Shown here piece after piece: positions 11,977-22,159 of a DNA stretch of 64,000 bases; position 1 is the first letter of the stretch; each line of letters begins with the position of its first letter. The position numbers and the translations under genes were made by a program. Where the stretch lies: positions 1,132,742 through 1,196,741 of the forward strand of contig NW_019091406.1 in the NCBI RefSeq assembly GCF_001949145.1. Reading direction: 5' to 3'. The stretch is from Acanthaster planci. Taxonomy: Eukaryota > Echinodermata > Asteroidea > Valvatida > Acanthasteridae. The notes under the pieces were generated by a model. That model was not told the origin of the DNA. It searched no databases and saw nothing but the letters and a program-made list of their open reading frames with translations.

Positions 11977-12169
11977 ATGTGTGACAGACGGAAAATCGCG
12001 GTTTATGCTCTCGTCAGCATGCTATGTTTGGCCAAATGCTCAGCAGTCACCATAGTGAACCATAGCAACTACACCCCAAGAGGTAAAATAATACAACATC
12101 TGGTGAAGTGCAACCTCATTTCATTGTCTCCCCCTATTGTCCAGTCCATAAAAATCACTTCATTATAGC
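11977..12169 (+). CDS. Candidate small secreted peptide, two exons (weak)
   Basis: ATG at 11977 opens MCDRRKIAVYALVSMLCLAK then CSAV, a plausible signal peptide with a charged N terminus, hydrophobic core and small residues near CSA. A GT donor after 12082 could splice to a strong pyrimidine-rich acceptor (TTGTCCAG, exon from 12145), giving VHKNHFIIASKPPSK and a stop for about 51 aa. Read through unspliced it gives 63 aa. The donor is sub-optimal (GTAAAA), the intron is only 62 bp and no homology is recognised, so it may be a chance frame. Confidence 0.25.
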
Positions 12170-14440
12170 TTCAAAACCCCCGTCAAAAAATTAATGATGT
12201 AATTGGTTGACAAGTACTCCTCTTGGACAGCTGACCGCCAGCGTTGCTTCTGATTGGTCTGTTCGTTTAGTGTGGAGGCACCGATCACACACCCATTTGG
12301 GTCACAATGGCTGTTGATCGTCCTCGTTGGCAATCTCTCCAGTTGACAGCAGCGCCAATCATTTTTATATATAACCTGTCTCCAACGTTGAACTTGTAAC
12401 AGTGAGCAAAGAGAAATTTGTTTCCTAATTCTGTTGTGGTAGACCATCATCGTTGAAATAAAACGGCCAATATTCTGCACAGAAAGCACGGCATTTTCAA
12501 CGCGATCCGTTTCTTACTAGATCAGACGTTTGACCCCCAAGGCAGGAAAAGTGGTTAGCTCAACGTAACTTCAGTATGGGGAGCAAAAAGAAAGCATGTA
12601 ACCAGCCAGTATCAGAGAAAGCGCACGAATGTTGCCAAAATGTACAGGTCTATTCCAGGCCCCTTTAATAGCAAAACATAAGTATGGGAGTGTGATTAAT
12701 TAAAAAACCAATTTTAAGAAGAGTAACTCTGCATTGTAAACGCCATACAATTCATCGATGAGGCGTACACATCAGCAGTGCTCCTAAAAACAATCTTACC
12801 ACAGCTTGTAATAATTCCATACAACATTTTGACACATTTGGCCCATGCCCTTCAATCTTGAGAGTATTTGACCTAACCCTTAAAGCAGGTAAATGTTTTT
12901 ATACGGCATGGGTATCTTATCTAATTCCATGCTGTCAATCATACTCAGTCTAACTACGAATCGGGGAAAGACTGAAAATAGGATGATCCCTTTGTTAAAA
13001 ACTAAAGAAAGAAGCCATTCATAACTTCATATTCGTTTGTCTTATTCAGCGGTGTTGCAGTAGAGCCGTTTTTCGAAATCCTCATGTTTACACATATACG
13101 AGGGGGTAACTACGTTTATTGGATGATCCTCGCCAAATCTGCGGTGACCGAATTGCTCGAAAGAGTAGGAATGTGAATGTTGTTTGCACCCACAATGTCC
13201 GTTTTCAAAATGGATGCTATACTGCCACTTGTAATTTAAATACAAATCAAATCAAAGGGGTGAGTTTGCTCTTTTGACATCTAAACGAAAACATTTTAAA
13301 ACACCGACAATAACGTCATGGATATTCTCTTTGAAGGATCCAGTGGCATACTTGCCAAAGGAATTCGAAAGCTAGTTGCTCGGGCTTAATTTCAGCATAC
13401 CTGACACACTCGCAACAAAGGGGACTCGGCAATAACACTGGATCAGAATATTTCAATCAGACCTTGCGGCATGCAATGTATTGATAACTCCCGGTCCAGT
13501 GTCATCGAAGAAAAGAGTTCTGTATAATCAATGATGTAATTCTGGCAGCGCCAAACAGGTTGAAAATCTATTATACAACAATCGTCACTACAAAATCTAC
13601 CTAAAAAACAGACACGTTTATGTCAGAAATGGGTAAGTATGCCATGCAAAATACCGTAGGATACTTAAATATACCTCACATTTTACTGCCTTTGGGGTTT
13701 GTGGAATAATTTTCTAATGTTGGTGCTATGCCAGAAAAATAACATATCAGCGTTATATTTATATTTACAAAATATGTTTGGCTTAAGCAAAGTCTTCATA
13801 TGCAAATAAGATATAAATTTGTAGAACATACCATACTCAAAATCAAAACTTTATACATAGCTACATGCAATTTCAACTCTTTTCAGCGAAAGATACACAA
13901 ATAATGCGCACTGACTGTCCACCAAAAGTGCATTCGTGACCTTTAAAACTTCGTGAAGTCAGTTCAGCACGGTCCAAAGGTAGCTCTTTACAAAAGACTC
14001 ATTTCAAGTTTTAGTGTATGCCTCCCCAAACGGTCCGGAAAGGTTTCAGGTGGTGCTGATTTCTACGTTGAAAAAGTTAGTGCTTTGCTTCCAGCACAGA
14101 CAATAAATAAATAAACTCTGTCTCCTCGGTGATTCCCGCCAACAGCTGCTCATGTGACTCTAGATATCGGGCCAAAATCGACGAGACAAAGATTTTTGGT
14201 GAGTAGCCAAAACAAAAATCCCTCACCTCGGCTTTTCTTGTACATGTACATATTTACCAAATAATTTTGCATAGTCTCAATAACACGTCAACTGCAACTT
14301 GAAACTTAATGACATGTTTAAATCGATGGTAAAAGGCCAAACTATCCTTGCACAATGACTTTAGTGCCGATTTATGACAGTATTTTACGAACCCCAGGTT
14401 AGCGTCCCTGCACCTCCATCGGTTATCAATGTGACGACAC

Positions 14441-14661
14441 CTAGGCAGACGAGTTGGAGTTCTGGTCCGCCTGCTTGCTCTGGCGGGAAGTGGGCCTCAG
14501 CTCCTCTTCATCGAGAGACCCGACTTTGGCGGACTCCCTCTTTGATTTCACGGCAAACACGACGACGATTACGACCACTACCGCAACGGCGGCGACACTG
14601 CCCACGACGATGCCCGCGATGGCTCCAGGAGATAGACCTTCTGGATCGGGATTTGGTGCAA
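14441..14661 (-). CDS. Gene 2 exon 9: transmembrane helix and cytoplasmic tail
   Basis: After a CACACAG acceptor the exon encodes VAPNPDPEGLSPGAIAGIVV, a Val-rich helix, a basic KSKRESAKVGS stop-transfer and LDEEELRPTSRQS up to TAG at 14441-14443. GLSPGAIAGIVVG is identical to gene 3. Confidence 0.92.
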
Positions 14662-17600
14662 CTGTGTGATAAACAGTGCATGGAAAACCTGCCTTGCTTA
14701 CAGTCTATCATGACTAGCCAGACGACTTCTTTTAAATCTTATCTTATCCAAGCGAGACTGGTTGGTTTTCAGCATTAAAAGCGCTCCTGTAGCATTATTT
14801 TACGGCCTTTCTGAGGGTTGAGGTTACATTTTGGTGCTTTTTTACAAGCAAGCAAGCAAGGCAAATGGACGAAAAATCTTTCTCTCGTTTTTCCTAAACA
14901 ATTTTTGGAGGGGGGGATTGCCCAAGCCCCCTGGATCTGACCTTGATTCTTTACAACATTTAGGATTACACTTGTAACTCCTGCTCACACGAGGCAAACA
15001 AAGTTCATCGCTCCTATTCCCGTTTGCTTTCGCGCAACTCATGAAACCCACCTAAACTACACAGATGCATCTGCTAGAGTGTTCCTTGCAGGTGGACTAC
15101 AAAACGTTGCAAAACTAATCTCTCTTTTTGCAACTTTTTTTTTTAAGTTACGCGCTACCACACTGAACACCTCAGCAGCATGTAATCCAAAATTAAAAAG
15201 AAAAGAGAGTCTTCAACTTACCTGTGGTCTTGGAGACTTCTGAAAACAAAAGAAACAAAAATACAATTGAACAGTAACACAAGAAGCAAATGATGACCGC
15301 TAAATGTCAGGCAAAGCTAAACTGAAATCGCGTTTAGACCTTGCGCAATATACTTAAACCAAAATGACACTTTTTTTACACGTGCATTCCTACGGAGGCT
15401 CGATGGATCGCGTCTTACCTCACTACGTAAGCTGCACATGTTAATTAACAAAGCGTGACATCATTATGTTATGGGTCTATTGCTTCCCTTGATTTCACCT
15501 ATAGGGGCTTGGTGCGGTGTAGCCATCTTGCGGGGCAATCTTTTGCTGCACAAAGAAGCCTTGTTTGTGCATAACCCTTCGGAAAAAAGAACCCTTCTCC
15601 AAGACGGGTATCACGCAAAGTCCCCATACTCCAGGACGGGTACCACGCAAAGTCCCCATACTCCAGGACGGGTACCACGAAAAGCCCCCATACTCCAAAA
15701 CGGGTACCACGAAAAGCCCCCATACAAGTTGATCTTTTCCTACACTTACACTTTCAAGCTGCTTTGTGACAACAAAGTCCACTTGAGCTCAGTAAGCAAC
15801 GTGTTAGAATAAAAGGCAGCACAACTGATACGCACACCAAAATGGATACACGCCCATATTGGTGACCTCCGGGCTGCACTCTGTATTTTGCGAATGGCTC
15901 ATTTGTCGATTTTTAATGGATTTGATTTTCATATTTTTTATTGATTGCCTTATTAATTCACTGACGGATCGATTGCAGAGAAGGCTGAAACAGTTTTGCA
16001 TCAATAAAAGTCTTTGCCATTACCTTTTAGTGTGATAGATGATGTATCAACCTTAAACAAATTTATCCTTGGGTCTGTAGAGTTGGTGAAGGCTCCTTGT
16101 AAAACCTCTATTAAATCCTTGGAGATGTCTCCCGTTCCAACAGGAAATCCAAGCTCAAATGTTGCTACGATGCTCCCTGATGCAAACTTGGTGACTTTAC
16201 AATTTTCCAAATTTTTTCCTGTGTTGGAGTCTTTGACGGCAGTTTCAACCTGGCGAAAAAAACATAGCAAGCAAATGTCCTGTAATGAAAAACTGTCGAA
16301 AACATGCCGCTGGTCGTTCGTAGTCACCGCACAGTATCATTAATGCAACACAGTTTCCAATTCATCACCATCAAGTATCAAAGTAGCACTGCTCAGTATT
16401 AATTTGACACCACAAAATGTCAATCATACACCACATTTATAGGCAAGTCCCAGGCGTTTGGCTGTGTATGCAAAATTGTTGCGGTTATTAACATCATGGT
16501 CGCTCTTTTCGCGGGCTCCAGAAGATGTGTCCTTATAAAACCACAACTCTGAGAAAATTTTAACATTACCTGGAAACAGAATGTCCCGTCAAGAGTTTGT
16601 GAACAATTGTAAAAGGCTCAATACTTACGGCAGTGCACACATCCTCGCTCAACTCCTTGTAGTCCTGAGAGTTTGAGTTTCCGTAATCGCCAGCGTTGAA
16701 GTCCGCTTTTGTCCCATTAATTTCTTCGATTTTCATTTCCCCCTCAAAATCCTTGCGGGCTGAAAGAATAATTGGCAAATGTTTCCTCAGGTCCCATAGT
16801 GAGAAAGCGATGAAGGCAGGGAAAATTTTTGCTGGGTTGAAATACATTCTTTACCTTGAACAAATCAAACACACACCCACACAAACAGCCAACAATCAAA
16901 GCAATAAACACTGAGGCAGAAGTTTTTATACTCACGGGTTTCAGTCGTAACTTTCGCAGTGGGTCGTGGTGTTGTTTCTCCTGGGATGCTCCCTTCTGTA
17001 TAAGTTTACGGTAAGACAGGGTTAACGTAAAATAGAACCCGCAACATTTGTCTCTCTGTTCATTGCACGTTTAAGGTCTACTTTTGTATTTTTTTCTCTT
17101 CGCCTAAACTTCAAGCTGCCTCGTGGCATCAATTTTCCAACACGACTGACTTCATGAGGTAAAATCTGACTCCCCTCAAGAAAGGTCTGACGAGCAATTT
17201 CCCATTCCAATCGATAACTTCTTTACAATATCCGTCCTTGTTATCTGTGTGGATTTATTTCGATAGGTTAACTGACTGTAAAACGTCCCAAGAGGCCTTG
17301 CTTTATTACAAAGTCTTGACCACTACCTGAAAACTTAATGGATGACGTATCAACCTCGAGGATATTTATTCTTGGGTCTGTGGAAGTGGTGAAAGCATCC
17401 TTTAAAATCTGGGTGAGCTCCGTAGAGATGTCTCCAGTTTCCCCAAGAAATCCTAGCCGGAATGTGGCCACGATACTTCCTTTTGTAAACTTGGTCACTG
17501 AACAGTTCACCAAACTCCCCCCTTTGATAGAGTCGTTGACAGCAGCTTCAACCTGGCGGGGAAAATTACAACAAAGAGATACACCTCAAGGCAAAAATTG

Positions 17601-19736
17601 GAGTGTAGAATTGACACCCTAAGGAGTTTTTCCTACACCGGTACGTGTCAGTGCTGCAACACAGTTATTACACAGTGTGTATCCGAAAAGGTAGACTCTT
17701 AGAAACCATTAAAATAACATAGGACCAAGTTTCAAAATATGGTTGTATAACCCGTGATGGAGGGTGTAGTTCTGCTTTGATTGATGACAGTTCACATAAT
17801 TTTTATACTTCAATGAAGAGCGAAAGGTTGAATTTTGGAAACTGAAAGTCTATTACGCACGGGTGTATGAGGGTCAAAATGAGATTTGTCAGATTGAATA
17901 AAAAGTTTAAAAAAGGTGTTTTCGTTGCACAAATAAAATTTGAAAAAAAATAATAAACCCTTTACATTTCTCGATGAATTTGATCCATCACATACACCCG
18001 TGCGCAAGAGACTTTAATTAAAATTCAAAGTTCAAACTTCCCATGCTCATTGAAGCGTAAAATGTGAACCACGAAATTAGCATCAATCCAAGCAGAACTA
18101 CCCCTTCAACAACGGGTACAACCAGATTTTTGAAACTTGCCCTCCGTCATTTTCATGGTAGTTTTTCTGAGAGTCTATACACCCTGTAGTGACAAAGTCA
18201 TGAAAGCATTCAGTGTGACTTGAATTCAGCAACCCTAATATTAGTCCAATTGATTATGCTGCAGAAGTAATGACATCACTCTTTACCAAGACTCAAGGGA
18301 AGCGTTCTCAGGGAGTGAGAACTCCTTGTCAGAAAACTTGAATTTTGGCTGAACGGGAAGCAAAATATGAAAACAAGTTTTATGGATGACGGTTCCGTGT
18401 CACTGCTTTCAAGGAATAGCCAACTTACAGCGTTGCAGAGTTTTCCACTCAAATCCATGTATTCCATCGAGTTCGGGTCTTCATAATTACCAGCGCTGAA
18501 GTCCGCCTCTGTTCCATTAATTGTTAGGATCCTTATTTCACCCTCAAACTCCTTGCGAGCTGAAATAATCAATATCAGGTGAGTTTTCTCAGATGTGTTC
18601 CCCAAGAGAGAAACGATAATTGCGTTGGAGAGTCATAGGTGAGTCGGGTGTGGAAAAAATCAACCCAATGGATACAGTTTTACTTTGTTACCGGCTGTAA
18701 CAGGAAAATGAGAGCGGTCTATCATGCACTCACGCGGGGGTTTAGTTGTAGTCGCTGGTGTGGTCGGGACCCCGGTAGGTCGCGTTGAGGATGCGTCTGA
18801 TGTAGCCCTTCCTCCTGTAGTTTGCACTGCATCTGACGTAGCCTTTCTCTCTGTAGATGAAGTTGAGGGAGCGTCTGATGTGACCCCTCCCGTTGTAGCT
18901 TGAGTTGATACGCCGTCTGTTGAGCCTATCCCGGGAGACGTTACTGGTGTGGTCATCAGTTCGGTACCTGCTTCAGTGGTTCCTTCTGTAAAACTCATCA
19001 TTGATGTTGCGGTAGCATCATCTGATATCATCGTCACTGTGCTTGCTGTCTGCGCATGGGTAGGGATTCCTAAATAATTAATTAATATGTGAAAATGTCA
19101 ATGAGATAATCATGGAAACGATAAGCTGTTTGAATCCAAACCATTTTTATAATCAGAAACCCCAAGAAGATAATTCACATAAAGCATAAGGAACAAAAGG
19201 GCTATATTCAGTGGGAAACACAAAGACTCTGCCGAAGAGATGCTTTGATTGCTCTGTTAATATTTGCAGTGAATGAAAATTGGAGTTCAACAAGCTGCTC
19301 ATCTGCACCATGATAAATGAACATGTATCGGCAATCAAGTATCTGCCTAAGGTTGTAACTGGGGAGATCAGCACAAGGATATTAGACCCAGGAGCAATTT
19401 TCCTTTGTCGAACAGCACTAAGACCATCCTGATTATCCTATGTAACTAAGTCTCTGCCACGGAAAGATTGTATATGATCGGATTCCGTATCAGAGTTGTG
19501 ACGAGTCATTAATATTTGTGACTCGAGTTGATTCATCAATTAAGCAAAAAAAGGTTGATCAGAGTCGAGTATTTTTCCCGAGTCAGTTTGAGTGATACAA
19601 TGTGATGTATGACACAACTTTGACTAGAGTCGGTCTCCAGTGAAGACATTGACTCGAATCATTGTACTAACTATTACTTACCCATGACACACACCACGAT
19701 AAGAAATACACACACCGGAAACTTGAAGGTGTCCAT
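14441..19736 (-). CDS. Gene 2: transmembrane mucin-like protein with two tandem SEA domains, nine coding exons
   Basis: The coding exons, in order, are 19736-19682, 19069-18734, 18559-18429, 17552-17327, 16995-16936, 16759-16629, 16249-16024, 15239-15222 and 14661-14441. They total 1404 nt, giving 467 aa, and all phases are consistent. Residues 1-18 are a signal peptide and 19-130 a Thr/Ser-rich mucin segment. SEA1 spans about 132-249, a Thr/Pro linker 250-269, SEA2 about 271-388, a microexon stalk 389-394, the transmembrane helix about 407-432 and a 35-residue tail follows. Both SEA domains keep GSIVA cleavage sites (G199-S200 and G338-S339) and the conserved Cys pair. The expected role is a cell-surface mucin or receptor with two self-cleaved modules. 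A 5'-UTR acceptor lies at 19760, and a candidate non-coding first exon lies at about 22.3 kb. I do not recognise a named orthologue. Confidence 0.9.
15222..15239 (-). CDS. Gene 2 exon 8: 18-nt microexon (EVSKTT stalk)
   Basis: The acceptor TTTTCAG and donor GTAAGT enclose 18 bases in phase 1 to 1, encoding EVSKTT. The gene 1 microexon has identical length and phase and the same VSK core. Confidence 0.78.
15602..15725. repeat. 32-bp tandem repeat, about four copies
   Basis: The unit begins GACGGGTACCACGCAAAGTC and is followed by CCCATACTCCAG. Copies 1-2 have GCAAAGT and copies 3-4 GAAAAGC. It lies in the intron between gene 2 exons 7 and 8. Open frames on both strands here come from the repeat. 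Confidence 0.9.
16024..16249 (-). CDS. Gene 2 exon 7: SEA2 C-terminal half
   Basis: The exon is 226 nt, phase 0 to 1, after a TTTTTTTCGCCAG acceptor. It encodes VETAVKDSNTG, NCKVTKFASGSIVATFELGF and FTNSTDPRINLFKVDTSSI, and ends at a GTAATG donor. It contains the predicted cleavage point G338-S339. Confidence 0.92.
16629..16759 (-). CDS. Gene 2 exon 6: SEA2 N-terminal half
   Basis: The exon is 131 nt, phase 1 to 0. It encodes RKDFEGEMKIEEINGTKADF, then YKELSEDVCTA and a GTAAGT donor. It shares the RK[DE]FEGE start, ING motif and VCTA end with its paralogues. Confidence 0.92.
16936..16995 (-). CDS. Gene 2 exon 5: Thr/Pro linker between the SEA domains
   Basis: The 60-nt exon, phase 1 to 1, encodes EGSIPGETTPRPTAKVTTET between a TTCTGTATACAG-type acceptor and a GTGAGT donor. 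It joins SEA1 to SEA2 in frame and so supports one two-SEA gene over two separate genes; no second signal peptide is visible between the domains. Confidence 0.85.
17327..17552 (-). CDS. Gene 2 exon 4: SEA1 C-terminal half
   Basis: The exon is 226 nt, phase 0 to 1. It encodes VEAAVND..., NCSVTKFTKGSIVATFRLGF and FTTSTDPRINILEVDTSSI. The donor is GTAGTG, weaker than the others but consistent in position with exon 7. The long opposite-strand reading frame here is only a shadow. Confidence 0.9.
18429..18559 (-). CDS. Gene 2 exon 3: SEA1 N-terminal half
   Basis: The exon is 131 nt, phase 1 to 0. It encodes RKEFEGEIRILTINGTEADF and continues to LSGKLCNA before GTAAGT. It is nearly collinear with exon 6 (same length and same cysteine), indicating internal duplication. 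Confidence 0.92.
18734..19069 (-). CDS. Gene 2 exon 2: Thr/Ser-rich mucin segment
   Basis: The exon is 336 nt, phase 1 to 1. The translation is dominated by T, S, A and G, with imperfect repeats of the type ATSDA..T(G/S). It ends in TTKPP before a GTGAGT donor. It is likely an O-glycosylated spacer between the signal peptide and SEA1. Confidence 0.88.
19682..19736 (-). CDS. Gene 2 exon 1: signal peptide
   Basis: ATG at 19736 opens MDTFKFPVCVFLIVVCVMG with a phase-1 GTAAGT donor. Length, MD start and split Gly codon equal those of gene 1. An in-frame upstream 5'-UTR segment begins after a CTTTCTAG acceptor at 19759. Confidence 0.88.
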
Positions 19737-22159
19737 TGCAAGATGTTGAGATGATAAAGCTAGAAAGGGAAGGGAAAGCCGACCTTTTCGTGGTAAGTGA
19801 AACAAATTTAGTACTTTGTGTTTGTTAACTTTTAGAAACTTTACGATCGTGTACTGTTTATCATTATTCAATGTTTTCATTAGTAGTCTTACAAAATGGA
19901 GACAGCAGACGTACCAAACTTTATTAGGAACTCAGCATTCTTCAGCTTCTTTATCGTATTGTGGACTATTGACCTTCTCCCCCAAAAGAAACCAATAGCA
20001 GGGCCAGCTTTTTTCAATCCCGTTTTTTTTCGTTGCCAACGCCAGTGTATGGGTTACACTGAACTTTTTCAGAGTAGCAAGTACCTGTTTTTTACGTTTG
20101 TGAAACCGTGTTGAAGACTTCCTGAGGTAACCTTTTAATCTACAGTTCCTTCGTCCAACAAATTTTATTTTTGTGTCTTTGAATACAGGAAACATCAACG
20201 ATTGCTGGGAATTAAAAACAAACGAACGACGATCCTGGTGCAACATTAGAGTAAACAGTTTCTCCTTCCTTTTTTATCACAAAAACCTGGACGCTGAACA
20301 TTTTCACTTGTCTTTTCACAATATTTCCCAGACCGACCTTTTATCTTACCATAGTCTTCAAAGACCCATTTACAGTCGAAAACTTTGTATTTTGCAGCTG
20401 TTACCACCGGGCTTCGCCCTTGCTCAGTATTCCGTCATTCAGTAAGTCTATGGTCAGAGCAAACTATTTTAGAAATTCGTTGCTACAACAAAACCTTATT
20501 GTAGATACGTGTCACGACAACGCAACCTACACGTGCATACAATTGAAGAGTCGTTATCCTCTGCATATCATTTATCATCCTTTACACATTTGATCCCATT
20601 ATTGAATAGGTTCTAAAGTCCTTCGTTTCCAAATTAGGCTTGGGAGCAGTGCAAACCCCTTTTGTGACCCAGAGTTCCATCGTTTTGATCACGAATTACC
20701 ACTCCTTTTCGTGATTACGAGTTTGTCTGTCGCTGGAGTCGCCGGGCAACGATAGAAAACTTGGCAAATATCACACTAAATGCGCACGTAGTCATCAATT
20801 GAGTGTTGAAAAAAGTCATGCTAAGCACTCGAACTGTCTTTCCTCTACATATCCCTGGCGGTATTCTTGCAACCTTTTCTTTATTCCAATTAACCTTTTT
20901 CAAGGAGGTATTTCTAGGTATAATGCTATGTTTTCTTCGGTGCGAAGACGCGGTTTTAAATTTCAGGTTCAATAAAGTTTTAAGGAAATAAACTACAGAG
21001 AAAAACTGACTATCATTATTAATGATTATTGACTATTATTGATTATCAGTAGTTTGCATTTATCCTATTAGTCGGCGATTTGCTTTGAAGCCTCTGCTGA
21101 TCCCACTAACGAACACGTGCTCACTCTGCTCCCTATTATTTCGTTCTAAAGGTTCGCAGGTGAATTTCAATCTATTTTTGAAATCATCCCCTTGTTTTCG
21201 AAAGAAACCTGTTGAACAACAGGAGACTACTTGTACCTGAAGACTAATAGGCGTCCATATACAACGGGTAAAATGCTTGGTTTTCAAACCATGCGCTAAA
21301 TTTTGTCATCATTAGAAGTTTCAGGACACGTTAGGATCAGCGATCGAAGGAAATGCCATAGCCCACATTTACATGTACTTACTGCACAGTATGCATGCTC
21401 CATGTATGTTTGTAAGAAGCAGTCTCGTTGATAGAATTTGGTGGAGCCACAAGTTAAAAGTGGACAAACTGTTTTGTACATTAATAGCTCCTATCAGAGC
21501 AAGCTGAATTATTTCCATTTGTTAAAAACGTTATCACTGTACATGAATTGGCTTTTGTTTAAAATCTAGCTCCTTGATCAATTGGGTAATGACTCAGGCT
21601 TGATTAAACCCCAAGATACCACGGATATTTCGTTACTGGTTTTTGTTTCACAGCATAGTGACCAGAATTTCTAATCCGAATAAAATGAAGGGGAAACAGT
21701 CGATTAGGCCAGTGCAATTTTTTAATCCAGAGGCTGAGCTGGATTTGTAGTTACAAATGTGCACCAATTATTCTTAAAAATACTTTAGACACTGAGGTGT
21801 TCTCGTATTTGAAATGTTATTTAGAATGTCAAAGAAATGGGCAAAATCTAAATCAGTTGAAAACAAATGAAAATATGAAAATTTTTGGCCATTGCCAATT
21901 GTTTTCAATTTTGACTAAAACATTTTTTTTTAATTATTTGAATTTAAGCAGGCAAACCAGGAAGCCGTTCAAAATGATTGGGACCGTGTACTCCTAACCA
22001 GCATTACAACTCACTCGGAAACTTTACAGAGAATGATAGAGACGAGTTTAGACAGGTTTTTAAGAGGAAATTGTAATCGCCATTCATTATGATGTCTTTT
22101 CTAAAAAAGAGTTATTTTTACCAAGAGTTGACAATTAATTCATAATTTATGATTTTTGA

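Larger units (their letters stand above)
6680..14440. other. Interval between genes 1 and 2
   Basis: AT-rich DNA of 7.8 kb. Apart from the repeat near 7.4 kb and the two weak plus-strand candidates (7721-8705, 11977-12169), I see no supportable gene, RNA or regulatory element. The 3' UTR of gene 2 must occupy its right end. Confidence 0.5.

Noticed and set aside
13061-13176. Plus-strand frame VEPFFEILMFTHIRGGNYVY after a GTTGCAG acceptor
   Set aside because: The opposite strand is equally open and there is no firm upstream exon, so I treat it as chance.
16014-16343. Long plus-strand open frame over the SEA2 C exon
   Set aside because: It is the antisense shadow of gene 2 exon 7. A similar shadow occurs over 17338-17622 because the two SEA exons are paralogous, so its conservation is not evidence of an antisense gene.
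21060-21287. TGTTGTTCAACAG acceptor-like match to the gene 1 5'-UTR acceptor
   Set aside because: Identity is limited to about 14 bases with no similarity on either side.
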